The notes beneath the pieces were generated by a model that was given only the letters and a program-made list of their open reading frames with translations, was not told the origin of the DNA and searched no databases. From the NCBI RefSeq assembly GCF_014837015.1, contig NZ_JACSPT010000003.1, positions 33,379 through 97,378 of the forward strand: 64,000 bases of DNA, read 5' to 3'. Source of the DNA: Acinetobacter pecorum (GTDB lineage Bacteria; Pseudomonadota; Gammaproteobacteria; Pseudomonadales; Moraxellaceae). This document shows positions 1 to 8,973 of the stretch, one piece after another (position 1 is the first letter of the stretch; each line of letters opens with the position of its first letter). A program made the translations under genes and the position numbers.

Positions 1-3
1 ATT

Positions 4-78
4 AGGGGTATCGCCAAGTGGTAAGGCACCGGGTTTTGATCTCGGCATCCGTTGGTTCGAATCCAGCTACCCCTGCCA
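4..78 (+). tRNA. tRNA-Gln (UUG), copy 1
   Basis: A 75-nt cloverleaf can be folded: acceptor stem AGGGGTA/TACCCCT, a 3-bp D stem GCC/GGC, anticodon stem CCGGG/CTCGG around loop TTTTGAT (anticodon TTG), T stem GTTGG/CCAGC with TTCGAAT loop, discriminator G and an encoded CCA. It is the first of four tandem copies. The array may begin upstream of the window. Confidence 0.97.
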
Positions 79-104
79 TTCTTCACCTGTAGATGTACTG
101 TATT

Positions 105-179
105 AGGGGTATCGCCAAGTGGTAAGGCACCGGGTTTTGATCTCGGCATCCGTTGGTTCGAATCCAGCTACCCCTGCCA
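105..179 (+). tRNA. tRNA-Gln (UUG), copy 2
   Basis: Identical over 75 nt to the first copy, with the same TTG anticodon and encoded CCA. It lies 26 nt after copy 1, so the copies are probably cut from one precursor transcript. Confidence 0.97.
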
Positions 180-198
180 TCTTACAGTTCATCAATTT

Positions 199-273
199 AG
201 GGGCGTCGCCAAGTGGTAAGGCACCGGGTTTTGATCTCGGCATCCGTTGGTTCGAATCCAGCCGCCCCTGCCA
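199..273 (+). tRNA. tRNA-Gln (UUG), copy 3, variant acceptor stem
   Basis: Same anticodon and arms as the other copies, but the acceptor stem reads AGGGGCG/CGCCCCT. Both pairs next to the core are changed on both strands (T:A to C:G and A:T to G:C), so pairing is kept. CCA is encoded. Confidence 0.97.
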
Positions 274-365
274 TTTTCTCGAAAAAAGACAGAGCACTCA
301 TTTGCTGTAAGACTGTTAATTTACCTTGACACTTTACCGCAAAAATATTAAAGTTCTGCCGCATT

Positions 366-440
366 AGGGGTATCGCCAAGTGGTAAGGCACCGGGTTTTG
401 ATCTCGGCATCCGTTGGTTCGAATCCAGCTACCCCTGCCA
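366..440 (+). tRNA. tRNA-Gln (UUG), copy 4
   Basis: Identical to copies 1 and 2 over 75 nt with encoded CCA. It is separated from copy 3 by a longer 92-nt spacer and ends only 36 nt before the prs start codon, so tRNA and prs transcription may be linked. Confidence 0.97.
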
Positions 441-476
441 TCTATTCCCATATATCCCAACCGCCAAGGGTGCTTC

Positions 477-1430
477 ATGCCCAATCTTGTCGTTTTTAGT
501 GGATCTGCGCATCCACAATTCGCTCAAAAAGTCGTAAGTCACTTACATATTCCTCTAGGCGCTGCCTCTGTAGGTCAGTTCTCTGACGGTGAAATTGCTG
601 TCGAGATTACTGAAAACGTTCGTGGTAAAGACGTATTTATCGTACAGCCTACTTGTGCCCCAACCAATGATAACCTGATGGAAATCCTGGTGATGGCTGA
701 TGCTTTGCGTCGTGCAAGTGCTGGTCGTATTACTGCCGTGATTCCTTATTTTGGTTATGCTCGTCAAGACCGTCGTCCACGTTCAAGCCGTGTGCCAATT
801 ACCGCTAAAGTCGTTGCAGACATGCTGACTACTGTCGGGATTGACCGCGTTGTGATGATCGACTTGCACGCTGACCAGATCCAAGGCTTCTTCGATATCC
901 CTGTAGACAACATCTACGGTACTCCTGCGCTTTTAGCTGATCTTCGTCAGCAATCGCATCACAACCTGATGGTGGTTTCACCTGACGTGGGTGGTGTAGT
1001 GCGCGCACGTGCTGTTGCGAAACAAATGGGTGATATCGATCTTGCAATCATCGATAAACGTCGTCAAAAAGCGAATGAATCACAAGTGATGCATTTGATT
1101 GGTGATGTTAAAGATCGTGATTGTGTCATTGTTGATGACATGGTAGATACGGCTGGTACGCTATGCAAAGCTGCTGATGCATTGAAAACCTTCGGTGCTC
1201 GCAAGGTGGTTGCATATGCAACACATCCAGTACTTTCTGGTAAAGCACTTGAAAACTTAAAGAATTCTGTAATTGATGAACTGGTTGTGACTGATACCAT
1301 TCCTCTTTCAGATGAAGCTTTAGCACTGGGTAAGATTCGCCAGGTTTCAGTAGCCAGCATGGTTGCCGAAACAATTCGTCGTATCAACAACGAAGAATCT
1401 ATTAGCGCAATGTTCGATTCTTATCTATAA
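477..1430 (+). CDS. prs: Ribose-phosphate pyrophosphokinase (PRPP synthetase)
   Basis: This cytosolic enzyme makes PRPP from ribose 5-phosphate and ATP for nucleotide, histidine, tryptophan and NAD synthesis. The 317-residue product has the usual length of bacterial class I enzymes. Visible family signatures include [10 protein letters not shown] near the N-terminus, [10 protein letters not shown] in the catalytic loop region, [17 protein letters not shown] (the PRPP synthetase signature), and the PRPP-binding [12 protein letters not shown] around residues 220-230. The ATG at 477 is chosen because it has an AAGGG motif 6 nt upstream and gives the family N-terminus; a longer in-frame start would lie inside the preceding tRNA. 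A terminator follows the gene. Confidence 0.98.
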   Translation: MPNLVVFSGSAHPQFAQKVVSHLHIPLGAASVGQFSDGEIAVEITENVRGKDVFIVQPTCAPTNDNLMEILVMADALRRASAGRITAVIPYFGYARQDRRPRSSRVPITAKVVADMLTTVGIDRVVMIDLHADQIQGFFDIPVDNIYGTPALLADLRQQSHHNLMVVSPDVGGVVRARAVAKQMGDIDLAIIDKRRQKANESQVMHLIGDVKDRDCVIVDDMVDTAGTLCKAADALKTFGARKVVAYATHPVLSGKALENLKNSVIDELVVTDTIPLSDEALALGKIRQVSVASMVAETIRRINNEESISAMFDSYL

Positions 1431-1447
1431 TAGAGCGCTGAATTTTC

Positions 1448-1474
1448 AAAGCCCTGCCATTTGGTAGGGCTTTT
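1448..1474 (+). terminator. Rho-independent terminator after prs
   Basis: Arms AAAGCCCTGCCA and TGGTAGGGCTTT pair around a 2-nt spacer, with one G:T pair, and end in a short T run. It separates prs from rplY. Confidence 0.85.
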
Positions 1475-1528
1475 ACTCACCAGACTGGTCGCAAGTCTGG
1501 TTCATTTAACTTAAATAGGATGTCTATC

Positions 1529-1825
1529 ATGGCAAACTTCGTATTAAACGCAGCAGCACGTGAAGAAGCAGTTCAAGGGAAAGGTGCGAGCCGCCGCCTT
1601 CGTCTTCAAGCTAAAGTTCCTGCAATCATCTACGGTGGTGAAGCTGCTCCTGTAGCAATTACTGTTGAGCTTCGTCAGCTTGTTAAATTCTTAGAAAACA
1701 ATTCATTCTTTGAAGAAGTTATCGAAATTGATGTAGACGGTAAAGTTGAAAGCGTGAAAATCCAAGCGTTACAACGTCACCCAGCTAAAAACACACCAAT
1801 GCACGCTGACTTCAAACGCGCATAA
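1529..1825 (+). CDS. rplY: 50S ribosomal protein L25
   Basis: L25 binds 5S rRNA in the large ribosomal subunit. The 98-residue product is the short E. coli-type L25 without the C-terminal CTC extension; it begins MANFVLNAAAREE and contains GKGASRRLR, typical of the family. An in-frame ATG lies 9 nt upstream at 1520, but it overlaps the likely ribosome-binding site TAGGA, which sits 8 nt before 1529, so 1529 is preferred. It is followed after 19 nt by pth, the common rplY-pth arrangement. Confidence 0.95.
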   Translation: MANFVLNAAAREEAVQGKGASRRLRLQAKVPAIIYGGEAAPVAITVELRQLVKFLENNSFFEEVIEIDVDGKVESVKIQALQRHPAKNTPMHADFKRA

Positions 1826-1844
1826 GTGTTAATGGTGTAAATTA

Positions 1845-2426
1845 GTGTCAAATATTTCACTGATTGTAGGTTTGGGTAACCCAGGTTCTGAGTATGCCCA
1901 AACCCGCCATAATGCAGGCTTCTGGTTCGTAGAACGCCTTGCAGACCAATATGGCATTAATCTTAAAAAAGACCCAAAATTCAACGGATTTAGCGGTCGT
2001 GGCAATATTGAAGGTCAAGACGTCCGTCTCCTTCTCCCAACAACTTTTATGAATCTTTCCGGTAAAAGTGTTGTTCCTTTCGCCAAATTCTACAATATCG
2101 CACCTGAATCAATCCTGATTGCCCATGATGAACTGGATATGAATCCTGGCATCATTCGCCTGAAAACTGGCGGTGGTCACGGGGGTCATAATGGTCTACG
2201 CGATATCGTGCCGCATATCGGTCCAAACTTCCATCGCCTTCGCATTGGCATTGGTCATCCAGGTGCCAAAGACCGTGTTTCCGGCCATGTGCTCAGTAAA
2301 GCGCCTAGCAGCGAACAGCGTTTAATGGATGATGCGATTTCCCATGCCCTCGCCCGCACAAAAATGCTGGTGAACGGTGAAGTACAGCAAGCCATGAATC
2401 AAATCAACGCATATAAGCCGAACTGA
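1845..2426 (+). CDS. pth: Peptidyl-tRNA hydrolase
   Basis: Pth releases tRNA from peptidyl-tRNA dropped by ribosomes. The 193-residue protein has the family N-terminus LIVGLGNPGSEYAQTRHNAGF, in which the conserved Asn and catalytic His are visible, the THMNLSGKSV-like segment TTFMNLSGKSV, and the HDELDMNPG and GGGHGGHNGLRDI signatures. The start is a GTG with a weak GGTG motif 7 nt upstream. It is probably co-transcribed with rplY, 19 nt upstream. No clear hairpin follows before panD. Confidence 0.96.
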   Translation: MSNISLIVGLGNPGSEYAQTRHNAGFWFVERLADQYGINLKKDPKFNGFSGRGNIEGQDVRLLLPTTFMNLSGKSVVPFAKFYNIAPESILIAHDELDMNPGIIRLKTGGGHGGHNGLRDIVPHIGPNFHRLRIGIGHPGAKDRVSGHVLSKAPSSEQRLMDDAISHALARTKMLVNGEVQQAMNQINAYKPN

Positions 2427-2570
2427 ACATTCAAAAATTGCTGGACAATTCCGCTTGCCAGAAAGTTTATTTAAGCGCAAAATGCGTTTGCTCGATTGTT
2501 CACCATACAGCAAGCAAGATTGATTTAACCAAATGATCAAACTCTTAGGTCAACTCAGGGGACGCTAGCC

Positions 2571-2951
2571 ATGCTATCTCGTTTATTAAAATGCAAAATT
2601 CACCGCGCTCACGTTACACATGCAGAACTACACTATGAAGGTTCATGTGCAATTGATGGCGTTTTGATGGATTTGGCTGGCATTCGTGAATACGAAGAAA
2701 TTCATGTGTGGAACGTGACCAATGGTAAACGTTTTGCAACTTATGCAATTCGTGGCGAAGACAATTCAGGGATTATTTCTGTGAATGGTGGTGCTGCGCA
2801 TCAGGCTGATGTTGGTGATATCGTAATTATTGCTACATTCGGTGATTTCACTGAAGCTGAAGCAAATGCTCACAAGCCACGCTTAGTCTATGCCAATCCA
2901 GACAATACCGTGAATCACACAGCAAACTGCATTCCGGTACAAGTTGCCTGA
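2571..2951 (+). CDS. panD: Aspartate 1-decarboxylase (proenzyme)
   Basis: PanD makes beta-alanine from aspartate for pantothenate and CoA synthesis. The 126-residue product matches the family length. The self-cleavage site that generates the pyruvoyl group is seen in YEGSCAIDG, between Gly24 and Ser25. The conserved N-terminus [16 protein letters not shown], the [16 protein letters not shown] block and the catalytic-site Tyr region are present. An AGGGGA motif precedes the ATG. It stands alone here, with a strong terminator downstream; panB and panC are not in the window. Confidence 0.97.
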   Translation: MLSRLLKCKIHRAHVTHAELHYEGSCAIDGVLMDLAGIREYEEIHVWNVTNGKRFATYAIRGEDNSGIISVNGGAAHQADVGDIVIIATFGDFTEAEANAHKPRLVYANPDNTVNHTANCIPVQVA

Positions 2952-2970
2952 GGTTTTAGATAAGATTCTA

Positions 2971-2999
2971 AAAAGTCCGCGAAAAGCGGACTTTTTTTT
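2971..2999 (+). terminator. Rho-independent terminator after panD
   Basis: AAAAGTCCGC and GCGGACTTTT form a perfect 10-bp stem around GAAA, followed by a T run. The A run on the other side lets it serve the converging minus-strand gene too. Confidence 0.93.
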
Positions 3000-3019
3000 A
3001 TGGATGAATAAAAATAGAA

Positions 3020-3586
3020 TTAACTCCCCTGCCACCAGTTTTTACGGCTTTCACAAGTTAAGGATTTAAGCTGATCATCAACCAGATCTGCCAGCAAAGC
3101 CTTGCCATCATCTTGTACTTTTAATTCGGCAAATTTGGCATTGCGATAACAAGGCTCAAGGCCTTCGGCGAACATAAAACTGTTGGCAGCCGGATAAAGC
3201 CCGTCAAATGTATTGCGCGGATTTTTCAGAACTAATCGGGCTAAAGTTTTAGACTGATCCAGCTCAGTTCGATTAAAACTGGTTTTAATAACTCTGCGCT
3301 GCCGATTCAGCTGTACATAGCTCATCACATGCGATTGATTGTTAAAATCATTGATACTGATCTCAGGTACAGGCTGTTGTGTAGCATCTTCAGGTGCTGT
3401 CGCACTAAAGTGCAGATTATAGTTCAAAGCCATATAATCCCCCTGCAGAATTGATCGCGGATCCACAGGAGCCAGCTCTACATAAATACTCTGGCTATGC
3501 CTTAAATGCCATTCATGTTGCAGAATCAACCCACAAAATAAGGCGATGCTAAAAATAGCCAAATGCAAAGGAAGAAACTTTTTCAT
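3020..3586 (-). CDS. GDYXXLXY-domain protein
   Basis: The 188-residue product has one N-terminal membrane segment (about residues 8-24) and then a soluble, probably periplasmic part. The signature GDYMALNYNL (about residues 49-58) identifies the GDYXXLXY family, whose biochemical role is not known to me. Its ATG overlaps the stop codon of the DUF2157/DUF4401 gene upstream (ATGA-type overlap), so the two are translationally coupled. Partnership of these families in one operon is common, which suggests the proteins work together at the membrane. The function cannot be stated from sequence. Confidence 0.85.
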   Translation of the reverse strand: MKKFLPLHLAIFSIALFCGLILQHEWHLRHSQSIYVELAPVDPRSILQGDYMALNYNLHFSATAPEDATQQPVPEISINDFNNQSHVMSYVQLNRQRRVIKTSFNRTELDQSKTLARLVLKNPRNTFDGLYPAANSFMFAEGLEPCYRNAKFAELKVQDDGKALLADLVDDQLKSLTCESRKNWWQGS

Positions 3587-5376
3587 ATTGTCTCTCCTTG
3601 AGCATGTTGTGATTTTGGCTGTTTTAAAATATGGGCCAGCCCCAAGACTAATATTCCTGAGGCAAAAATGCTGATGCTTTTAAACAGGAAACTTAAACCC
3701 AGATTATAATACAGTATCCATAACCAGAAGATCAGCAGCAAGATGGATAAGGCCTGAATCAAAGACTGCCGATAGGCAATTGCCCAAGCCATCAACATCA
3801 AAATAACCAGAATCTCAAAATAGCCGAGCCAGATCAGGATTGTGCCCAAGACTGGAATCAGCCATAAATCATGCCGAGTAAATTGATGTCGCTGCACAAG
3901 TATAAAGCTGAATAACCAGATTATTGGCAGAATATAGAAGACCATGACATTTTCAGCACCATGTTCAGTTATCTGCCGATGATCCAAGTGGAATAGAGTT
4001 TGAAACACTGCCATGGCTGCCAGTACGCAAATGCTCCATAACTGGATACTTCGGCTATAGTGAGACTGCAACCAATACCCGGCAGCGACCAAAACCACGA
4101 TCAGAACCAGCCAGTTGATCGACATGGCAATGGTCATCAGATGATCATTATGAAGCGCTGAATATAAAGCTATAATGGTCAGCACATGTGTCAATAGTAA
4201 TTGCAGAAAGACGATCCACCAGTGCATGCGGCTTAAGATCGTGACTAACATAATTCCCAGCTGAATCAGCCAGATCAGCGGCCAACTTTCGGTTAGTAAT
4301 TCGCTATGAATTAGGATAGCCGCCTGGCCACATACCCATAGACAATATGCAAACTGGCCCAGAAAAATAGAACTTTTGACACGAATCAGCCACCATGCAA
4401 CCCCAATGAAGATAATCCCCATAAAAATGGAAAAACTTTCCCAATAAGTCAGCAGTAGAACTGCCAGGATCATACCGGCAATCCAGGCACCTAATGCCAT
4501 TGGGATGACAGAAAATTTGCTCTTAGGTAACAGTTTCATCAGCACAGTACTGATTCCTGCAAACCAGCCGAAAATGAGAATCGCCAGCACAAGTAAACTC
4601 AAGGCCGACTCTTGCAGGTATTGCTGGGTCAGATCAAAAATCAGCACACTAAAACTCAGTGCCACACCTGCGACCAGCAAACTGGTTTCAAGCTGTTGCT
4701 GGCGAGCATAAAAATAGCGACTGAATAAAATTGGCAGGATCAATACCGAACCTAAATACCAGATCGAGTTCGAGTCGATAAATCGAAACATACTCAATAT
4801 TGAAATGAATACAATAAGCAGAATAAACAGATAACGTAAGACCGGATAATAGCGCAGAGCAAAGAGAAAGCTTAATCCTGTAAAAATATTCAACATCAAA
4901 AAATAAGCTGTTTCAGCACGTATCAGCCAAAAGCTTTGTTTGAAATAAAAATACAGCGCCAGCTGGCTTACCAGACAAAATAAGACAAATACACCAATAT
5001 TAGGCCGATACAGCCAAGGCAATAGCAACACAGCCCAAAGTAGAAATAACTGATAGCTGTCAGCACCCGTCTGATAAATCTGTCCAATGACAGCCAGACT
5101 CAGCCCCAGCATCAGAGCAGAAACAGCATCCAGACTTTGCCGCAAGGCAGCCTGGGTATCCAAGCGTATGCTCAGTATCGCTGAAGCAAGCAGTAAAATC
5201 TGAGGAATAAACAGCTGCACAAATTTCGGCAACATCCACCAGTTTGCTGCCAGCAGATATATGATACTGATGGCGATTAGCGCAATGCCAATGATCTGCA
5301 GGTATTGAATGACAACAGGTTGAATGAATAACAACGGTGAAAATGGATTGTCTGACTTATGCAATATTTTAGACAT
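3583..5376 (-). CDS. DUF2157/DUF4401 polytopic membrane protein
   Basis: A 597-residue, very hydrophobic protein with an estimated 16-20 membrane segments and little soluble sequence. The N-terminal 150 residues (from YLQIIGIALIAISIIYLLAANW-like helices onward) resemble DUF2157, and the C-terminal half resembles DUF4401. No catalytic motif is evident. It is the first gene of a two-gene unit and overlaps the GDYXXLXY gene by 4 nt. The role is unknown; a membrane complex with its partner is inference. Confidence 0.82.
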   Translation of the reverse strand: MSKILHKSDNPFSPLLFIQPVVIQYLQIIGIALIAISIIYLLAANWWMLPKFVQLFIPQILLLASAILSIRLDTQAALRQSLDAVSALMLGLSLAVIGQIYQTGADSYQLFLLWAVLLLPWLYRPNIGVFVLFCLVSQLALYFYFKQSFWLIRAETAYFLMLNIFTGLSFLFALRYYPVLRYLFILLIVFISILSMFRFIDSNSIWYLGSVLILPILFSRYFYARQQQLETSLLVAGVALSFSVLIFDLTQQYLQESALSLLVLAILIFGWFAGISTVLMKLLPKSKFSVIPMALGAWIAGMILAVLLLTYWESFSIFMGIIFIGVAWWLIRVKSSIFLGQFAYCLWVCGQAAILIHSELLTESWPLIWLIQLGIMLVTILSRMHWWIVFLQLLLTHVLTIIALYSALHNDHLMTIAMSINWLVLIVVLVAAGYWLQSHYSRSIQLWSICVLAAMAVFQTLFHLDHRQITEHGAENVMVFYILPIIWLFSFILVQRHQFTRHDLWLIPVLGTILIWLGYFEILVILMLMAWAIAYRQSLIQALSILLLIFWLWILYYNLGLSFLFKSISIFASGILVLGLAHILKQPKSQHAQGETI

Positions 5377-5489
5377 TCTAATCTGTGCACTTTTATTTGA
5401 TTTTACCTTAACATGATTTTTGGCCGTAATTCCAGCCTAGGCCATAGAACCTGTCTTATCATTCAGTGTATCAATCTTAATTTTTTTAA

Positions 5490-6101
5490 TTAAATAAGAA
5501 CCTGATATATCCCATAAATGGCAATAATGACCAGGACCATACCGCACAATGCCAGCAAGTGTGGATATAGACGAGAATGACGCAAACGGTTAAAGCCCAA
5601 ATAAACCAAAGATAAAGTCAGAAAATCCAGTACGATCCAGCTCAGGGTTAGCATTATTAAACTTAAATCCAGAGTGGGCGTAATCCCGATAAACTGGGGG
5701 AAAAAAGCCGCAAAGAAAATAATGTCTTTCGGATTAGAAATTCCGACCAGAAAACCTTGCTGAAAGCCGCCACGTACCGGAGATAACTTTTCTTGAATTG
5801 ACTCTGCTTGCTCAAAGAAAACCTCCCGGAATATCTGCAGCCCCAGATAGCCGATATAGAGACAACCCAGCAGCTTGATGGCATCTAGCCAATGCGCATT
5901 GATAACCAGCAAACCTTTCAAACTTAATATAGATAAAGCAATTAAAACCAGAGAGGCGAAATTGGTGCCGAAAATGGTTCTTAAAGCCGCAGCATAGCCA
6001 CCTTTTAATCCTGTGCTAGCAACCAGCAGCATCACCGGTCCCGGTGTGGCAATCATCAGGACGACGGCCAGACAATACAGGATATATTCACTGATATTCA
6101 C
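5490..6101 (-). CDS. LysE/RhtB-family amino-acid exporter
   Basis: A 203-residue inner-membrane protein with about six hydrophobic helices, the usual size for the LysE/RhtB superfamily. The N-terminal ATPGPVMLLVASTGLKGGYAAALRT carries the family pattern PGP...G...G near the first helices, and GVSN-like GISNPKDIIFFAAFFPQF is the typical central motif. Such proteins export amino acids such as threonine, homoserine or leucine; the substrate cannot be predicted. The start is GTG with AGGGA 5 nt upstream. It follows the DUF1289 gene on the same strand with a 45-nt gap. Confidence 0.9.
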   Translation of the reverse strand: MNISEYILYCLAVVLMIATPGPVMLLVASTGLKGGYAAALRTIFGTNFASLVLIALSILSLKGLLVINAHWLDAIKLLGCLYIGYLGLQIFREVFFEQAESIQEKLSPVRGGFQQGFLVGISNPKDIIFFAAFFPQFIGITPTLDLSLIMLTLSWIVLDFLTLSLVYLGFNRLRHSRLYPHLLALCGMVLVIIAIYGIYQVLI

Positions 6102-6146
6102 GCCATTCCCTCAGCTGTTATTATTTTGCTGCATAAAAAAGAGGAC

Positions 6147-6698
6147 TTAGTCCTCCTCTTGCATATGCATCAGATGTTGCCTGATGCCGTCTGCCCGTAG
6201 AAAAGCCAGGTCATAGCTGGCGGTAGCCAAGGCCAAAATACGGCGTTCGAACTCATCCCAAAGTGGGCGCACCTGCTTATAATGAATACCCAATCCACTA
6301 TCGTCAGTAAAATGCCGGTTTTTCTCACACAGCTTTAACGCGTGATACAGCTTGCGCCCTTTGGAAGCATCATTACGCAAACGTACCCGTTTTGAGAGCA
6401 CAAAAGCCTGTACCCTGGCAAGATCGGCATGCGGCAACAGTGGTACCAGAATCTGGTCCAGTTGCGCATCCAGACGCTGCCACACGGCACGATGCTGCTC
6501 GGCACTATACGTATTCCAGTGAATTACTTCATGATTAAAACGGCGGCAACCACGACATACCGCATCACCAAATACGGTCGAGCAACGCCCTGCACATGGG
6601 GTTAATGACGCAATACGACGATCTGAACTCAAAACATACTCCAAAGATACTGCAACTTTCAGTATCTGCATTACTGCACAAAATCCTAGGTCGGGCAT
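6147..6698 (-). CDS. DUF1289-domain protein
   Basis: The 183-residue product carries the DUF1289 cysteine pattern in TPCAGRCSTVFGDAVCRGCRR (about residues 33-53): four cysteines that could bind iron-sulfur or zinc, followed by the W...S..E...VW.RL segment common in this family. The C-terminal part (about 100 residues) is an extra helical region that I do not recognise. The start is uncertain: ATG at 6698 has GGAGGAGA upstream at a long spacing, and an internal ATG 33 nt downstream is possible. It probably shares a transcript with the LysE-type gene. Confidence 0.75.
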   Translation of the reverse strand: MPDLGFCAVMQILKVAVSLEYVLSSDRRIASLTPCAGRCSTVFGDAVCRGCRRFNHEVIHWNTYSAEQHRAVWQRLDAQLDQILVPLLPHADLARVQAFVLSKRVRLRNDASKGRKLYHALKLCEKNRHFTDDSGLGIHYKQVRPLWDEFERRILALATASYDLAFLRADGIRQHLMHMQEED

Positions 6699-6820
6699 GA
6701 CTATACACGCTCTCCTCCCTGAATTGAAGACTGTTAAAAGCCTCGTGTTTTACTCGCTTATTCACTCGAATCAAGCTAAAATGTGCGCCTTTCAAATATC
6801 ATGCTACGTTGGAGTATTCC

Positions 6821-7753
6821 ATGAACGCTACTGTAGAACAGCTTGCACCTGTAGAACAGCAAGCGACGACTGGTTGGGTTGTTGCCGCACTTTATCAATT
6901 CAAAGAAGTTCAAGATCCTGCCGATCTTCAGCAACGTCTTTTGGACCTGGTAAAATCCATCAACCTTTGCGGTACTCTAATTGTGGCAGGTGAAGGCATC
7001 AACGGTACAGTTGCAGGTGACCGTGCATCGATTGATCAAATTCACCAGTTCCTTCTAAATGAAGGTTTTAACGGAATGGAATACAAAGAATCTGACAGTT
7101 CTGAAAAGCCATTCCGTAAAATGAAAATTAAATTAAAAAAAGAAATCGTGACTTTGGGTGTGGAAGTGAAACCGCGTGATTTAGTCGGCCACTATCTTGA
7201 TCCGAAAGAATGGAATGAGCTGATTGCACGTGATGACGTGATTCTAGTTGATACCCGTAACGATTACGAATACAAGGCAGGGACTTTCAAAGGTGCGATT
7301 GATCCGAAAACTGAAAGCTTCCGCGAATTCCCTGAATATGTGAAAAATAATCTGGAACAGCACAAAGACAAGAAAATTGCCATGTTCTGTACTGGTGGTA
7401 TTCGTTGTGAAAAATCTACTTCACTTCTACTGCAAGAAGGCTTTACAGAAGTGTATCACCTGAAAGGTGGCATTCTAAAATACCTGGAAGAAACCCCGGC
7501 TGAAGAAAGCATGTGGGAAGGTGAATGCTTCGTTTTTGACGGGCGTACTGCTGTAACACATGGTGTTGAAGAAGGTCAAAATACCAAATGTCATGCTTGT
7601 GGCTGGCCTTTACTTCCAGAAGAAGTGGCCTTACCAAGTTATGAACATGGCGTCTCTTGTGTGTACTGTATTGATAAGACCACAGAGAAACAAAAAGAGA
7701 GTTTCCGTATGCGTCAGTCACAAATTTTAGCGGCGAAACGTAAACGTCTTTAA
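6821..7753 (+). CDS. trhO: tRNA uridine(34) hydroxylase (rhodanese-type)
   Basis: TrhO hydroxylates uridine 34 of certain tRNAs, on the way to cmo5U/mo5U. The 310-residue protein has an N-terminal acylphosphatase-like/UPF0176 region, a central rhodanese domain with the catalytic loop FCTGGIRCEKS (about residues 190-200), and a C-terminal Cys-rich segment with CHACGWPL and CVYC, typical of the YceA/TrhO family. The ATG at 6821 is preferred because GGAG lies 6 nt upstream; a TTG 12 nt earlier overlaps that site. A terminator follows. Confidence 0.94.
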   Translation: MNATVEQLAPVEQQATTGWVVAALYQFKEVQDPADLQQRLLDLVKSINLCGTLIVAGEGINGTVAGDRASIDQIHQFLLNEGFNGMEYKESDSSEKPFRKMKIKLKKEIVTLGVEVKPRDLVGHYLDPKEWNELIARDDVILVDTRNDYEYKAGTFKGAIDPKTESFREFPEYVKNNLEQHKDKKIAMFCTGGIRCEKSTSLLLQEGFTEVYHLKGGILKYLEETPAEESMWEGECFVFDGRTAVTHGVEEGQNTKCHACGWPLLPEEVALPSYEHGVSCVYCIDKTTEKQKESFRMRQSQILAAKRKRL

Positions 7754-7780
7754 TTCTATCTTTTGTAATAAAATCATATA

Positions 7781-7805
7781 AAAACCCTCTTCGGAGGGTT
7801 TTTTG
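7781..7805 (+). terminator. Rho-independent terminator after trhO
   Basis: AAAACCCTC and GAGGGTTTT flank a TTCG tetraloop, ending in a T run. Confidence 0.92.
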
Positions 7806-7960
7806 TTTACATAAAAATTACAACTGTAATAAAACTCTTACCAATCCTTTACCAAGAACCTCATTTTTTTTCAAACAAGATTGTTAGTCTAATGATACGG
7901 TGATTTACATGCTAAGTCTTTCATTATTAACTGAAATTTTTAAATGAAAAGGAATATAAA

Positions 7961-8239
7961 ATGCCAGGCTCACTTGCTCAAAATTCAGAAAATATGGTTC
8001 ATTTCCAACCTCAAGAAAATATAAAGCTGCAACGACTTCATCAAATTACTGAGGAGCTTGAACATCAGTCACATTTATTTGTCGTTATTCTGGGAACGGT
8101 TATTGGCGCGATTTTGGCGCTGTTCATTGGTTACCATATCAATACCGGTATCATACATTTTATCCTGCTGAGTATTTTGCCGGTGTGCTTGGCCTATTTC
8201 TTACGTAAAGTTTATATTTATACGCTGACGCATAGCTGA
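7961..8239 (+). CDS. Small membrane protein, unknown function
   Basis: A 92-residue product with a polar N-terminal 45 residues and two membrane helices (about residues 47-67 and 70-85). AAAGGA lies 8 nt before the ATG, a good ribosome-binding site. No recognised domain is visible. It lies alone between the trhO terminator and the dedA-like gene, 88 nt upstream of the latter. Confidence 0.7.
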   Translation: MPGSLAQNSENMVHFQPQENIKLQRLHQITEELEHQSHLFVVILGTVIGAILALFIGYHINTGIIHFILLSILPVCLAYFLRKVYIYTLTHS

Positions 8240-8326
8240 TTCTGTCTGAGCATTTATATTCCAAGACTTTACCGCACCAAAAATACTGCTTAGGATACAG
8301 GCAGTATTTTTTATTTTGCCAATCAT

Positions 8327-8944
8327 ATGAATCTGACCGAATGGATTATTTCCATCATGGAGCAACTGGGCTACTGGGGCATCGCCCTGCTCATGTTCCT
8401 GGACAATGTCTTCCCGCCCATCCCGTCTGAAATCATTATGCCTTCTGCGGGCTATTCAGCCTCTCAAGGTGAGCTGGTACTGGTTGGAGTAATCATAGCT
8501 GGCTGTATCGGCTCCTTACTAGCAGCTGCTTTGCTGTACTGGATTGGCTATAAATTCAACCATGACTCTATTTTTAAATTTGTCGATCGTTATGGCAAAT
8601 ATTTATTTATTAAATCAGAAGATGTAAAAAAATCATTGAGTTGGTTTGAGCAGTACGGTCACCGGATTGTGTTTTTTGGCCGCATGATTCCTGCTGTTCG
8701 CTCCTTGATCAGTATTCCTGCAGGTATGAGTCATATGCCTTTCTGGAAATTCATGTTCTATAGCGCACTTGGAACCATCATCTGGACCACATTTCTGGCC
8801 TGTGTCGGGTTTTATTTTGGCGAAAACCAGCAGTTGATGCATCAGATTTTCAGTAAAGTCAGTTATGTGATTATTGCGATTGTTATCGTAATTATTGCCT
8901 GGGCTTTCTATCGTAGACAGCAGCGTAAAAATCGTCCATCCTGA
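8327..8944 (+). CDS. DedA-family membrane protein
   Basis: A 205-residue inner-membrane protein with the DedA/SNARE-associated domain. Seen are the N-terminal reentrant-type motif NVFPPIPSE, the basic segment FFGRMIPAVRSLISIPAGMSHM, which matches the family pattern G.R.IP..R...S..AG...M, and a C-terminal helix with a basic tail. DedA proteins are linked to undecaprenyl-phosphate or phospholipid flipping and to proton-motive-force and drug tolerance in other bacteria; which lipid this one handles is unknown. No good ribosome-binding site is seen. It is followed after 29 nt by another small membrane protein. Confidence 0.92.
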   Translation: MNLTEWIISIMEQLGYWGIALLMFLDNVFPPIPSEIIMPSAGYSASQGELVLVGVIIAGCIGSLLAAALLYWIGYKFNHDSIFKFVDRYGKYLFIKSEDVKKSLSWFEQYGHRIVFFGRMIPAVRSLISIPAGMSHMPFWKFMFYSALGTIIWTTFLACVGFYFGENQQLMHQIFSKVSYVIIAIVIVIIAWAFYRRQQRKNRPS

Positions 8945-8973
8945 ATACACCTCAGCATAAGGAGGTCAAAACG

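Noticed and set aside
3020-5376. Possible transposon or phage origin of the hydrophobic pair
   Set aside because: No transposase, repeats or terminal inverted repeats, and base composition is like the rest of the window.
7817-7830. ATTACA..TGTAAT inverted repeat ahead of the small membrane-protein gene
   Set aside because: Only 6-bp arms in AT-rich DNA, easily due to chance.
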